Shown: positions 12,320 to 24,599 of the stretch, piece after piece | Layout: the number at the start of each line of letters is the position of its first letter | Position numbering within the stretch: position 1 is the stretch's first letter | Assembly (NCBI GenBank): GCA_943736015.1 | Contig: OX031071.1 | Coordinates: forward strand, 12,682,119-12,746,118 | Source: Tridacna crocea | Taxonomy: Eukaryota; Mollusca; Bivalvia; Cardiida; Cardiidae | Length of the DNA stretch: 64,000 nt | Direction: 5' to 3' | Notes under the pieces: model-generated | Databases searched by the model: none | Seen by the model: only the letters and a program-made list of their open reading frames with translations | Told to the model about the DNA's origin: nothing | Position numbers and translations under genes: made by a program

Positions 12320-13059
12320 TTAAACAGTAAACATCTTTTTCTTCCCATACTGTTTTTCAAACACTCTTTCTTTGGGTATTGGAAACTAGACCTAGGGTTT
12401 GCATGGTAAAGGGTGAAGTCAGTATCTGGCTACCCCTAGTCATGGTCATAAATGTTAATCCATCACCAGCCAGTTGAAACAATACAGGAAATGGTTACAT
12501 AACATTTGCATATCTCACCCCTTTACTCTGTAATGTTTGTTTGTGACAGTAAACCCATGTTACAGCTTTTATCACGGACACTTCTTCTCTTAGACATTTC
12601 ACTCTTAAAAATGATTTGACAGCTTACTATCATTTTGAACAAATTTTGAATTATATCTTTACATTTCTGATTTGTGGATATTTCCCTGTTCCTCTCCATA
12701 CTCTGTCTTCTAGACAGGCTACTGAGAGAAATCTTTTGTTTTTACGACCCTTGTAAAGATAGAAAAAACTTTCGAAAACATTATAGGTAAAAGAGAAATG
12801 TTGCTGACCAGCATTTTCTCCTTTTTCTACAATGTTTTTTACCCATCAAAAACAAGTCCAAACATGCAAGTTAAATTTAATTTGTTGACTCTAATTGCTT
12901 TCAATTCGGTTGAGTCAATAAATTTCATGTTTGGTAACAATTTAACCCTTTCCCAGACGGCAAATTTTGGACCAGACCAAATTCAAAGCAAAATTCAAAT
13001 TCGGATACTGCTCCCTGTGAACTTAACCAGAACTTGTGCCCAATGTGTGGGATTTATAT

Positions 13060-13307
13060 TTAACCCTTTACCAATCAATCCATAATTTTTACGACCCCGA
13101 AGACAGCAAACTTTTAAAAACATTGTAAGAAAGTTACCAGCTACCTAGTAGAAAGTAACCTAGTAACCAGCATATTCTCCTGTTAACACAGTGTTTTACT
13201 CTGCTGGAAAAAAATTTCAATTTTTGAAATATATAACTTTATTTTGTCGTCTGCAAGCTATTTCAGTTTGGACCTGTTTAATATTTTGTCGTATGGTAAA
13301 GAGTTAA
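13060..13307. mobile_element. TTAA hairpin MITE copy
   Basis: TTAA at 13060-13063 and 13304-13307, with end blocks ccctttaccaatcaatcc and gtcgtatggtaaagag. The central hairpin is degraded. Confidence 0.8.
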
Positions 13308-13861
13308 AAGTAGAAAATATTGTGGATAAAGGATAAATTGATACAAACGTGGTTACCCAGAATATAAAATAATTTTGATGATTGTCTTAACGATCTCGGG
13401 ACATATTATTTTCTCAAATTTCACGCTTGTTAACAGCATTTCAAACTATTCTTATTCTCATGAAAATCGCGATTTATTGTGTAACCCTTCACCCATGAGA
13501 GAACAAATTTTGTACCTGTCAATGTTTACAGAATTCTTTACAAGGTACAAATATAGGATCCACCAACAAATAGTTAGAACTAACATCTCACGATTATCAA
13601 TAGTAAAAGTCAAGAAATCGGTTGTTTGACATGAAACTAAAGTGTAGGAGAAATGTCTTTAAAAGTGTCGGGGAACTGTGTAGTCGTGGAACTGTCTTGA
13701 AACCGTCTTTTTTATTATTATTATTATTAATGCCACCCGTAAATCTACTGAAAATACTTCAAGTGAAACAAAGCTTATGCCGTACACTTAATTTTATCAT
13801 GTATCGAATAATATTTCTGTAAGCGACGTTCGCCCCGTAGCCTAATACATGTAGGCATGAT

Positions 13862-14062
13862 ACTCATCACGCTGTTCAAAAGTCCGGCATAACATCGTTA
13901 TTTTCGCCATTGGTGGGCGAATTTTTACTTTTATCCTCATCATCAGAAACTATTAAGTTTCATTAAAAACTTGGTGGTACATGTACGGCCTTACCGGCCT
14001 AGAATCGTGTATTCCTTCGTCTTAAATATCGCTCATTTCACTATCTGAAACAAGGTCCATAT
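13862..14062 (-). pseudogene. Acidic ORF remnant with a PYMY motif, stops and frameshift
   Basis: On the minus strand from an ATG near 14062 it reads MDLVSDSEMSDI, a stop, then DEGIHDSRPVRPYMY, stops, and after a frame change SDDEDKSKNSPTNGENNDVM. The acidic stretch and PYMY recall the PYMFEP-type N-terminal segment of proteins often annotated P2X7-like in molluscs; this is from memory and unverified. It is broken and probably a second gene of the transposon. Confidence 0.4.
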
Positions 14063-14078
14063 TGAAACAACGCTCCTA

Positions 14079-14086
14079 TGACGTCA
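14079..14086. promoter_or_regulatory. CRE-type palindrome TGACGTCA at the right transposon end
   Basis: The same octamer in mirror position, just upstream of the minus-strand acidic ORF starting near 14062. The symmetry with 11082-11089 supports a paired promoter or terminal function. Confidence 0.4.
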
Positions 14087-14274
14087 CAGATCAAGGTGCG
14101 CTACAATAAGTAAGGGAGGTAAGCGATGCAAGAAAAACTAATAAGCAAAAATATAAATTGAAAAAAAGTACTTTTACTAATTTTTTTTTCAAATTACAAT
14201 ATTACCAGGTTGCCATTTGATAGATGTAGATTTCAAAATTAATCATATCAGAAACTTGTTGATTTGCCCTTTAA

Positions 14275-16176
14275 CTGATTCAATTGCCTTACTTCTGCCA
14301 TTAATCATTATTTTCATCAATTACTCGTACATTGTACTTTCGTTCGATTAATCTACCGCAAACATCAGCAACAACTACCAGACCCTTTTTCGGTTGAACA
14401 AATTTTAATGTTTTGATTCTAACAAGTCCAAAGAAAGCGTTGTTTCTTCCTATTGAATGTTAAATATACCTTTAATAAAATTTTCTAAAATGACCATATT
14501 TACAAATTCTATGGACTTGTGTAGATGTGAATCTCTGCATAGGGCTGTGTGTGAATTACTTGTATTACGTAAAGTTTTGTATTGTTATGATCTGGTCAAG
14601 TTTGAAGATTCATTTGTAAGGAAATACTGCCTCGATCTAATTCTGTGACTTTTTTTCCGCCAAATCCAAAACAAGTTCAAGTTTACCTAATTCTCCCCTA
14701 GATGGGACAAACGGTATTAATCTTTCATAGTACTGAAATTTGTGCATTAGTCAACTGCTTTTTCAAGACTAGTGCCTGAGAACGTGATGTACACCCCTCC
14801 CCCCCCCCCAAAAAAAAAAAAAAAAATGAAATAGAAATATTAGGATTTGTACTATAAACTTGGACGTTTCATTTCAGTTAAGTAAAGGTCAATTTTCACT
14901 TTATTTGCCAACTTGTCACACTGACTGTGATTTTGGTCAATTCTGGCTGCTTCAGCTGTTCCCAGGGCAGGGATTTGTTGATATTAAAAAGCAAATAATA
15001 TCTGGACTATGTTCTTCCAGGTGATGAGTGATGCTTTCAACTCTTTTCTTCAGACCATGAAAATGGATTCACTTCAAACTGCATTGGAAGTAATAAATAG
15101 CCGTTTTACTGGTGTTAATATTGAAAATCAAGTGTTTCATCATGCTACATCAAATTTTTTTTGCACATCTCTCTGCAGTGGTTCAATGATGTAATGTGAC
15201 TAAAATTCTCAAAGACCTGGCTCTAACTTCAAAAAAGGAATCTACATCTATATGTAAATTACTAAAACTTACATAACCACTGACAAAAGGTCAAAATCCG
15301 ACCACATGTTAACTGTAACTTCAAATAATATGTGAGACTTAGTCCATTGTTTACATTGTACTTATTCACACCTACATTTTTTAAGTTCAGACTGTGCAGC
15401 TCTAAGCTTGAACTTATGCAGCTTATATATTTATTTATATATTTGCACCAATATAGCTGTGAAAAGACAGAATCTTGTTCATTTATCTAGTAAGGTTCTG
15501 TGAGACTGTGGCTGATCGGTGAGGGTGTCGGTTGAGTCACCCTTGATTTTATACTCACCTTCTTGCCAGGATTTTATACGAGTGCTTATAGAAAAGACAC
15601 TGCAGAAAATCAACCCAGTCCTAGTAAAACCCAAGTCATACATAAATAAATGGTTTGTTGTCACTATGAGACTGAAACAGTGTTGAAAGTAATCTAAACA
15701 CCAAAAATTAGCGAATCAGCAAATTATTCTTGACGGTAGTTACAATCAATTTCATGTTTTGTGCTATTGCATGGTGATACAAGATGAATTTTCATTTATG
15801 CAACAGAAGGAAGTTACATAAACAATACTCATGAATTACGCATAGCATAAATCTTAGAAAATACAAAACACAACATTTTAGTGTCATCCTTTCAGACTAT
15901 TACATGACTGTTTTTTAGATCAGGAATAAAACCAAAAATTTTCTTTTAAAAAGAAAGAAGAAATCATTGTATCTGAACGATCAAATTGTTGTGTCTAGTT
16001 TGATTTTGTATTCCATATTGAAATTAATAGTTCTAAATTATGTAGTAGCAAGGAAAAACCCGTAAAGGCATTCCTAGGCGTTAGAGTCACGGAAAGGACA
16101 ATGTGCTTTCAGAAGGAAATTACATTTAAAAAGCCATTGTTTCTATTTACCTGGGAGGACTCCAGTGGTTTTTTTA
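14275..16176. other. Intronic sequence, no firm feature
   Basis: C-then-A homopolymer run at 14796-14826. A protein-like open stretch at 15021-15190 follows a splice-acceptor-like ttcttccag, but no family is recognised. Nothing else supportable. Confidence 0.5.
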
Positions 16177-16350
16177 AACTCTTTTACCACACAACAAAAT
16201 TTTAGACTTGTCCAAATGGAAAGCATTTGCAGGAAGAAGAAAACTGCTGGTTAACAGAATGTTTTCATATTTCATATTTCAAATTCGTTTTAAAAGCCTT
16301 CATCCTCCGGGTCTTTTAAAGTCGGGATTGTTTTGTAAGGATTTAAACTA
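16177..16350. mobile_element. Degraded hairpin MITE fragment
   Basis: Retains ccacacaacaaaattttaga, caaatggaaagcatttgcag and an aaggcttcat block; the flanking TTAA is decayed and the central hairpin largely lost. Confidence 0.65.
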
Positions 16351-16859
16351 AACCACACTAGTTTCAAAGCAATACATGCCTAATACATGTATTTCAGAAT
16401 GAGGACAGTTTGTTTCCTCTGTAGCAAGAGTACATTAAGATCAGACAACCTAACACAGTAAAATTACACTCCTATAGGCACACTATTTTAGTTTGAATTG
16501 TTTGCAATCTATATGATTATACCCACTACATGAAAGTTTAGAAAGTGTTGTGTTTATAGTCTGACTAGGTTTGTAAAATGCTGTTTTGATATTGGAGTAC
16601 AGAAATTTCAATGTTTCAGAAGAGTCTTGCATTATGATGATTAATAATGATTTTAGAAATACTTGCAATGCTATGGGAAAGGAAAATATAGTCGTCATGT
16701 TTAGTGTATGCATTTCAGCTCACACGGACTTTAGGGTGAGCTGTTGATATTTTCAATATGACTTCTAACATAATCTCAGACAAATACCACCATCACTAGA
16801 CCTTCTGAAAACCCTTGAATTTCAGTACAGCCAAATAATGCTAATACGAGCTAATTTAT

Positions 16860-16938
16860 GTATGTCTGGGTTTCAGTACTAGGCTGGAGCTCTGAAGTGT
16901 CTTGCCTAATAACACTCACATAAAAAAAAAAAAAAAAA
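16860..16938 (-). repeat. Fragment of SINE family B
   Basis: The minus strand has ggcaagacacttcagagctc and cagcctagtactg, matching the copies at 48742-48890 and 59472-59690. It is followed on the plus strand by an A-rich run at 16921-16940. Confidence 0.6.
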
Positions 16939-17734
16939 AACATAATGACCACCAGGTTATAAGTCCTAAACTTTACTAGTAAGTCATACAGGACGATCGA
17001 CATGTAGAGGGGGTTAATTTTTGTAAGAATTTTCAGATTAGTCTATGTCCACCATCTATGCATTAATTACTTTTCGCTTTTTTGAAATCAAAAATGGTAA
17101 TTAAATGGATGTTATTTCGTTATTCATTCCTTCCCAGTTTGATAAAATTAAGGCCTTTTAAATGTATTTGCAGACAACAATTAATAAACCGATACAAATG
17201 AGCTGAAATTTACTCTTATGATCGAAAACACTGTTCGTACAGGAGAAAATACATACTACCAGAATGTTGTCCATGTCCCATGATGCTTTAAATTGCGTAT
17301 TTCCTTCAGGGTTATTAAAACTTGTCCTGCTGAAAAACTCCATAGATACTTCATGTCATTAGTAAAATCCCAAAGGTTGCTATTTTAAAGTACTTTCTCG
17401 ACCAATAAATATCTCTTAAATGGGAAGTGCAGATCAGAGATCAGACTGCACGTTCTGTACGGTTTTGTACGGTCTGACATTCACCTATACTGTCCTCAAA
17501 AGGTCTGTGAGTCACGCACAGCAGTCCAAGAGTAAACATGAATGTTTAAGAAAGTGTTAAAATAAACCCAATTCAACATTTTCTCCAAATTCAGTTGTCA
17601 GATGCTAAGAAACCCTTACATGGATCCATAATTATATTGCATACCATGTATACTGGTTTATCCCACAGATTGATGTAAATGTATAGCTTGTATTTATATA
17701 AGGACACATTTACTTGTCTTGCTGTAGAGGTAGC

Positions 17735-17830
17735 TGTTGTAGCAATATGGTTGAGTATTTGCCTACTAAGTTTGGAACTGAAGGTTCTAGCTTCAATCCC
17801 AGCCTTTGGGGCTGTTTAACAGAACTGTTA
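17735..17830 (+). repeat. tRNA-derived SINE head
   Basis: A-box-like tagcaatatggttgag and B-box-like gttctagcttcaatccc, in order and about 40 bases apart. Confidence 0.5.
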
Positions 17831-20800
17831 CAGATACGTACATGTAATCAGTATTAAGAATAACATAAGGTTTGTCAAACATGGTCTATATCCTACCCTT
17901 GAATTTGATGTCATACAAAGTTAAATTGGGAAAATCTTTGCGGATTTTCTCTTTTTTTTTAGCCCTCTGACACAAAATAAATCCTATGTTTTATGAGTCC
18001 TTCGTAATAGGTCTTATGTAAAAACAGTGTTGGAAAACAAGACATTAATGTTTCTTTTTTTTCTTCCAGAAATTTTTCTATCCGTTACAAATACAAACCA
18101 CATAATCTGAGGGCTCCATATCTAATGAATTGTTTGTTTATGCTCTAAATTCAGGCTAATTAGTTTTTATGAATCAAATCAAATTATTTCGTATAACGCC
18201 AATAAATACTACCAGATACATATTCCTTTTAATATAAAGTGTGATGGTTCAATTCAGTGAAATGATGTAATTTTGTGCATTTGATAATGGAATTGTACAC
18301 TTCTTTAGCAATAGGTCATTCTGTTTACTTTTATTACACCAGGTATGATGTCTTGATACAGATTTAAATTCCTTGTTGATAGTGTATGTTATTGAATAAG
18401 TACCATTCCCTCCAAAACTGTGGCAAGAAATCTAATAATACTCAAAATGGTTGAGTAGCACTTTAAGGAAGTACCAATTCAGATATGTTTTACTAAATCT
18501 TATCTTACTTCTTTACTTATGATTTTCCGGCTATAATTCAGTTAGTCATTTTTGAGTTTGTTGGGGCTATAGAAATCTAAATAGTTAGTTTTAATTTAGG
18601 GGAGTCAAAAATCTTGTCCTCTGGTAACAAGTTCAACAAGAAGGCACAACAAATTCATATTGCATACATGTGTAAGTAGCAATATATTATACTCTTTGAT
18701 CAAATTTGTTCGTGATTGCTGAAACTGATTGACAGCTGTAGACCTGAACACTGTGTTTTTACAAACGTATCATTATATATCATCGTCCTGTTTTGTATAG
18801 TTCTTATAAATCCATCTTGGTTTTTTTTCAGTCCTATACATGCTTGCAGTCCTAAATATAATACTAACAAAACAAAAAACAACATCAAATTGTTGGATCA
18901 AATTAATACTCAAATGAGTAGTAAAAGAACAGTTGATGTGCAGCATACTTGATAGAACAATTTCGACACAATTGTACTTGCATGCTCTTTCAATAACTTA
19001 CACATTATTAAGTATTACATGTGATATAAAAACCATTATGTTCATTACATCAAATCTTGGCTTAATACTATTCAACAAATCTCCTTATTAGGACTTTCAG
19101 TCCTTTCATTTATGTGTTTCTTATGGTTTTGAATTATAAATACTTTATGTGTGTAAAGCTTTAGTAAAGTCTGTCTGCTAGAAAGTATGTAGCTTTTACA
19201 AAAATTGAAAAAAAGAGGCGCATTTAATATAACAAAGGAAAAAACAGCTCTATTTGAGCTATTATAAAAAGCACACATTATAATCCGTCAGTCTGATATA
19301 ACATCTTGTATTTTGTTGCAGTCAAGATGAATCGTTTTCTTCGAAATAGAAAAAAACGCACACTTTTATGAGAAAATCATGGAAGAACAGATCGATTAAA
19401 AAGCTAGTGAATATGGCGTACAGGGACAGGACTGTCTCAAATGTGACTGATGGAAAACGCAAAGGAAACTCGAAAATACATAAACAGAAGGTGGCTTAAA
19501 GCACTACTATTGCTGGAATAAACACACCAATTGATGATGAAGCAGACTTAGCAAAGATTGAAGTAAAATGATTATATTTACTCATAAACAAACTGTTTTA
19601 CAAGACAAAAACTATCTCTGCAATAACTGGCTAACTGCAGAGAAACTGTGCCAAACAACAGTATCTCATATTGCTTTGAAGTATACCAACTTTATCAACC
19701 ATTTCCTAAAAGAAAAAAAGATGCATGCATGCCGAAAAGCTGTAGAAATGAGCAGAACTAAATTGATGCAGAAAAAAAGGATATAAGTGAATTGCAGTCC
19801 ATACTTACACACAGGTAGAGCATACAAAGGTATTTATGAATATGAATTTAAGAATGTACACAAAACACTAGATTTTCTAAAGACTCCCGCCAAAAGAAGA
19901 AAACGAGAAAATATAATCCCATATTTTCGTCAAACCTGCACACACACCCAACCACCCACACACACACACAATAAATCCTCTGTGTAAATCTGTATTGCAG
20001 CACATAAAAAGGGTTACAAAATAGAGTGATTTGTGCATGAGATGGCTTAGCTTCATAAATCACAATAGATTACAAAAAACACACATTCAGTTTTCTGTTA
20101 CCAAACAGACCCTTATGCACGGTAAACGCTGTCATATCCTTTGTACTAAATGAAGTAGCTGAGTCTCACAAAATACTAAGTTTTGGCTGTGTATGTGGCA
20201 GAGAACCAATGGTTCGAATATAGACTAAAACGAACTTCTAACCGGTCACTTTCGTTTCCCCTACAAATTGGAGCAAGTCAAAGGAGTGTTAATAAAAACG
20301 AATTGTAACATATATATACACGTTAACCATGGTATTGTGATGAAAAGTTTCTCAATTTTGTCAACAGAATGAGACTTTTTTTCAAAATAAGTAAAAGTAG
20401 TTGTTTGCGCGTGCGCGGTGTCTGCCAGCCAAAGCAGTATAAAGAGAGATCCATATAATATTAAACTTTTGTAAGTAATAAGAGAAAAATATGACATGTT
20501 TTGAAAAAGAAAAACAATATAATTAAAAAAATATTCTTGAAGTTTTGAAAAACTTCATTTTTCAGTTTACAATATTGAGTAAATGAACGACAAATAGTTT
20601 CTTCTAGGATAAAAACTGAATGAATTTTCCTCAGAATTTGGCTCCGGTATGTTTTCGGACCGGTCAATTATTCTGCAAAAAATGAGACCAAATACGAGTA
20701 AGTTGTCCCTTTTATAGGCAGGCGACGCGAGAGAAGGTCTATTGGAAATTGCAGCTTAAAAGGGGCCGTTCAGAAGTTCGTTTCAGTGTATCGATTCTTT

Positions 20801-21148
20801 TCTGCGGTAATTAAAGTCACGAGTCAAAAATTTGAAATAAAAATGATAATAATCGTTTATCTTGTGTGCTATGAGACAATTTGATACATCACATAGTCAT
20901 TTCTCAGTGTGACACGCTATTCGATCTTGCAAACGATAGCGCGCTGGCTGTTGATGTGAGATAAAGCGTAGCTTCTCAACCAATAACCCGATTGCTAATC
21001 AATTGCTACTTTGTCAACGAAGGCGTCCATAGCTATATTGCTGGAATGTGAATTCTAAGCCGTACATACATATTTAGATAATAATAGCCTTAAAACATCA
21101 ACCAAAACCAGACAATCATTAAAGAAAATTATACGAAATGAGACCTGC
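17831..21148. other. Intronic sequence, no firm feature
   Basis: Scattered short open frames with no domain, and a (CA)n run at 19959-19971. I see no exon of the receptor and no clear repeat. Confidence 0.5.
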
Positions 21149-21379
21149 CTGTATCGATCAAAACTTCCTCCATTGATCCATTAAGAAACATCCGTCTAAT
21201 TGCTTGATCGCCGGTATCACCCCAGATCACCTGGTCTGTTTGTAGGTCAAAAGTTACTCCAACTGGGCTTCTAGTAGTTTTTGAACGTAAACCAACTGTT
21301 GTATCGTTTGATAACGAGATTTGGTATATCTTGCTATGTGTCCAGTCGGTCAACAGAATAAAGTTGTCCACGAATGTTG
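21149..21379 (-). CDS. LRP-like receptor, exon 12: propeller 3, blades 1-2; predicted GC donor
   Basis: Encodes FILLTDWTHSKIYQI and QVIWGDTGDQAIRRMFLNG, two YWTD blades, with NDT and NGS sequons. The acceptor AACTTTCAG|CA is at 21380. The nearest GT donor (GGCAG|GTCTCA, exon end 21145) gives phase 2 and would put an immediate stop into exon 13. A GC donor four bases earlier (ACAG|GCAGGT, exon end 21149) gives phase 1, joins exon 13 in frame, and matches the ACAG ending of exons 5 and 6. I therefore annotate a GC-AG intron. An undetected small exon in the 12.7-kb intron is the alternative. Confidence 0.85.
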
Positions 21380-21504
21380 CTGAAAGTTTAATGCAGTATT
21401 AGAGATTAAACCCTTGTTAGATTAGTATGTTGATACCGGAGACCACTCCTCCATACATAGCTTAATCACGGTTTGAATACGATACACAACAACTGCGTTA
21501 GAGA

Positions 21505-21595
21505 GAATTTTCTTCAGCTCAGTGCTATGGTGGTGGTGGCTTTTTGTCCCTTTCGTCCAGGCGTTCTAGGTTCAAATCCTGCCCGATCCCTGTAT
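21505..21595 (+). repeat. tRNA-derived SINE head, in the intron between exons 12 and 11
   Basis: Contains agctcagtgctatggtgg (A-box-like) and tctaggttcaaatcctgccc (B box). The rest of this intron (21596-22780) shows only an A/C-rich stretch at 22680-22730. Confidence 0.5.
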
Positions 21596-22780
21596 TTATG
21601 TCATGCATTTATTTGTTTGCTTTTGATAGACTTAGTTCGAAAGAATGTACATTGTTAACTTTGATAGGTAAAATATCAATATAATATGTATTGTAATAAA
21701 CCCTGAAAGCTATTTCTTTTAACTCGAGATTGATTTTTGATAAAACAGCATTGTTCCTTCACATTTTTGGCTCCAATACAGTTTTTTGTAAATAAAGAAT
21801 ACATAACAACATTATTCTATAAGCGCCTGGTCGCATTTTCTTTAACATCCAACGATATTCGGTTGATTATTTATGGACTATGTTTTAACGTGGGAACGCT
21901 TGGAAAGGACGATATGCGATGTACCAATAAATGAAAATCATTGCATAAGACAAGCGTTTCCGGACCCTTATAAGCAAGTATAAACGAATAAAAAGAAGGT
22001 GAGAAAATGTGTATTAGTAAATTCAAGCGGCTTCAACGTCTGGCTTTATACTTTTAATATCCCCAAACTAAATAGTGTACGCTGAACGTTTCCTCTTGGC
22101 ATAATATCCCAAGAACCCGATCGACAAAACTGCAATAACTTGTACAATATCAGATCCTTTTAATTGCATGGCCTTTGATGATTTTAGTACACTGTAAATA
22201 AAACAGTCTTGCCCAGAACCTAGGTCTTATCGAGATTTGGACAAAAATAAAATCAGTCATACGTTACACCAGCTCAATTCCACCTATTTCTTTCACATGG
22301 TGACAATTCCTTCGCTTGATGTATACATTTAAACACCTTTGCCGACTTCCGATTTTGACCGATACAGTTCCAGCACATTTCAGGTTTGCTCTTTTGCATA
22401 AATTTCTACTGTAAATTTTGTAGTGTCGCTGCCTTTATTGATAAAATACATTTACCTTATTCAATAATAATAGCATTAATTCATCAAAATGGTTAAATAC
22501 CCTCGTGCTTCGCACTAAGTGCCAAACCATTTTTTCCTGTACGAACGTAAATGCCCCCAAACTCTACACGTGAATTAATCCTATGCTAAACCTCTTTGCA
22601 GAGAAAATAAGTATGTGAGCACTGATCACTTTACAAAAGACAGTATGCTTGAAACCGATGTTTGACACCACACAAGTCAGCGAAAACCCACACAAACACG
22701 CAAAACAAAACAAAAACAAAACAGAAAAATTGAATGTGGGAGGTGTCGGTTTCTAAACGAGAAGGAATAGTCAAACTTAC

Positions 22781-22900
22781 TTGACAAACAAGACTTTCCG
22801 TCCTCAGCCAGATTGAAACCAAACTCACATTGACACTCACCGACCTGTCCGTTTGGTAAACAGATATGTTCGCAACCTCCATTGAAAAGTTGACACGGAC
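22781..22900 (-). CDS. LRP-like receptor, exon 11: EGF-like module 2
   Basis: Typical LRP EGF-like domain: CQLFNGGCEHICLPN, then ECQCEFGFNLAEDGKSC, with all six cysteines and the NGGC.H.C signature. The acceptor GATAG|GT is at 22901 and the donor TCAA|GTAAGT at 22780, phase 1 on both sides. The split Gly codon with exon 10 gives PEP-G-PC. Confidence 0.95.
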
Positions 22901-23076
22901 CTATCGAAATCAAAACACTGTAAGTACTGCATTGACTACTCTATTTTCTCAAACAAGAATCGTGTACATAAATCATTATGCAAAAACCTTGACCTCTATG
23001 AGCAGCTGTATCGAAATTACTATAAAGGAGACATATTTGTTTCTTTGAAATCTCGTACGTTCGAGAGGAAGTTTAT

Positions 23077-23306
23077 TTAACCCTTTACCACACAATCCCT
23101 ACTTTTGGCGAGCCTGAGAAAGAAGCTTTTAGAAAACATTGTGCGGAAAAAGAGAAAATGCTGGCAACAATCATATTCTTCTTTTCCAACAATGTTTTCT
23201 ATTCTTCAGAAAACAAATTTCAAATTTTCAGTCCCTTTTATTTTGTCTTCTGCAAATGCTTTTGATTTGGACAAGCCTAAAATATTGTCGTTTGGTTATG
23301 AGCTAA
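23077..23306. mobile_element. TTAA hairpin MITE copy
   Basis: TTAA at 23077, ends ccctttaccacacaatccct and ttgtcgtttggttatgagct. The central hairpin gagaaaatgctggcaac is partly decayed. Confidence 0.85.
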
Positions 23307-23409
23307 GAGAAAATGGCATAAAACAGCCTTACTTAAAGACTCAGTAAGGCATGTCAAAATACGTTTGAATTTAAATCGTTCCATTAAAAAGTATGCAAAA
23401 CATTGTGCA

Positions 23410-23587
23410 GATGGCAGTCTGTTATCGTGTAGTCGGACAATGTGTTAGTCGCTGACAGGAAAAAGAATCTTAAAATCAGGTAAAAAGTAAACAAAAGACA
23501 CGGCTACCTGGCAGATGTTAACCTAGTTTTGAAATTACTTTCTGTCAGCGACTAACACTTGGGCCGACCGAACAATGACAGATTGTA
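23410..23587. mobile_element. Small palindromic element with long imperfect TIRs
   Basis: Inverted tgttagtcgctgacag (23442-23457) and ctgtcagcgactaaca, with weaker complementarity extending outward through gtcggac/ggccgac and cagtctgttat/aatgacagattg. No ORF. It is a different family from the TTAA hairpins. Confidence 0.7.
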
Positions 23588-24186
23588 GTCTTCACAGAAA
23601 TTTTTGTACTTTAAAATGATATAATATAAATTCACATGCATTTACATTTGGGCTATATTGTTACTTTAAAAAAAAGAACAAAAAAATTGTAACGATTATC
23701 AATTTTTAACTTTCGAATTGACGGGGAAAATTGTATAGAAATCAGTGTGTTTGAATCATAACGTCACTATTTGCTAAGCTCATAGACGATGATACACTAA
23801 CGACGATGATACATGTAGTTATGCAACATGTGATTCAATAAAAAAGTTGCATCCTACATTTTATTATGAAAAATATGAAAATGTGATAACTGTATAAAAT
23901 GTAATGTACTGAAATACGCACAGAAAAAAAGGTCATTTTGCTTTATAAATATGTTCTAAAACAAGAAAATAAGAAAAAAGAAAAAACGTAGGTGACGAGT
24001 AGTATCCGCTAATCTTGTTTCCCACAAATGAGCTGAACAAAATGCTTTGATTACTACATCACACTATATATTGTTTAGCTGTACTTCCGTCTGAATAGGG
24101 TAGCAGTTAGAATCTTTCACTGAGTCGAAACTCTGTACAGGTATAGAGCGAAAGTTTTGTGATTCCAAGGTGTGTTTATAGTATAC

Positions 24187-24349
24187 CTGGCTCTGGTTTT
24201 TGAAGCACAGGGTCCAAGTATTTGATTATCTTTATTTGACCTGTATAACTAGGCGTGAAGTCATGGTGCTTCTCGAAGGGGTCCTTCTTTTCAAGAACGT
24301 GAACTCTTGATGAATTAAAGGTCAAATCTTCAGCCCATAGTAAAAATCC
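24187..24349 (-). CDS. LRP-like receptor, exon 10: propeller 2, blade 6
   Basis: Encodes GFLLWAEDLTFNSSRVHVLE, the last blade of propeller 2, and a linker ending PVLQKPEP just before the EGF exon. It carries an NSS sequon. The acceptor TTTGACAG|GGA is at 24350 (phase 0) and the donor CCAG|GTATAC at 24186 (phase 1). A 5.7-kb intron separates it from exon 9. Confidence 0.86.
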
Positions 24350-24599
24350 CTGTCAAATGAAAATCGGGTTTCATGTTATGTTAGGTCCAGTTCCACAACA
24401 ACGGCAAAATTTCAAATTATAATTATTGGTACATTATCGTTGTTATTCACCATATTCCCGTTTTTATTAACCGCAATAACCATAGTTTTCATTGTCAACA
24501 TGAGATAAAACATTGAAACATGAAAGGCTTGCATCAACAAAACACCTTATCATACAGGGTTCCACTTTCGAACATTTATGTTTTGTCTTAGAATATAAG

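Larger units (their letters stand above)
10877..14270. mobile_element. Decayed Kolobok-like DNA transposon (TTAA TSD, THAP gene)
   Basis: Ends agggcaaatc at 10877 and gatttgccct at 14270, each flanked by TTAA (10873-10876 and 14271-14274). Both subterminal regions carry a similar inward-facing block ending tgtgacgtcatag (about 11044-11092, and the complement of 14077-14130). A THAP-domain ORF lies at the left and an acidic broken ORF at the right. THAP-domain transposase plus TTAA duplication is the known signature of the Kolobok superfamily. The middle is filled with hairpin MITEs. A third copy of the terminus at 12235-12319 points outward, so 10877-12319 could alternatively be the element. 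Confidence 0.65.
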
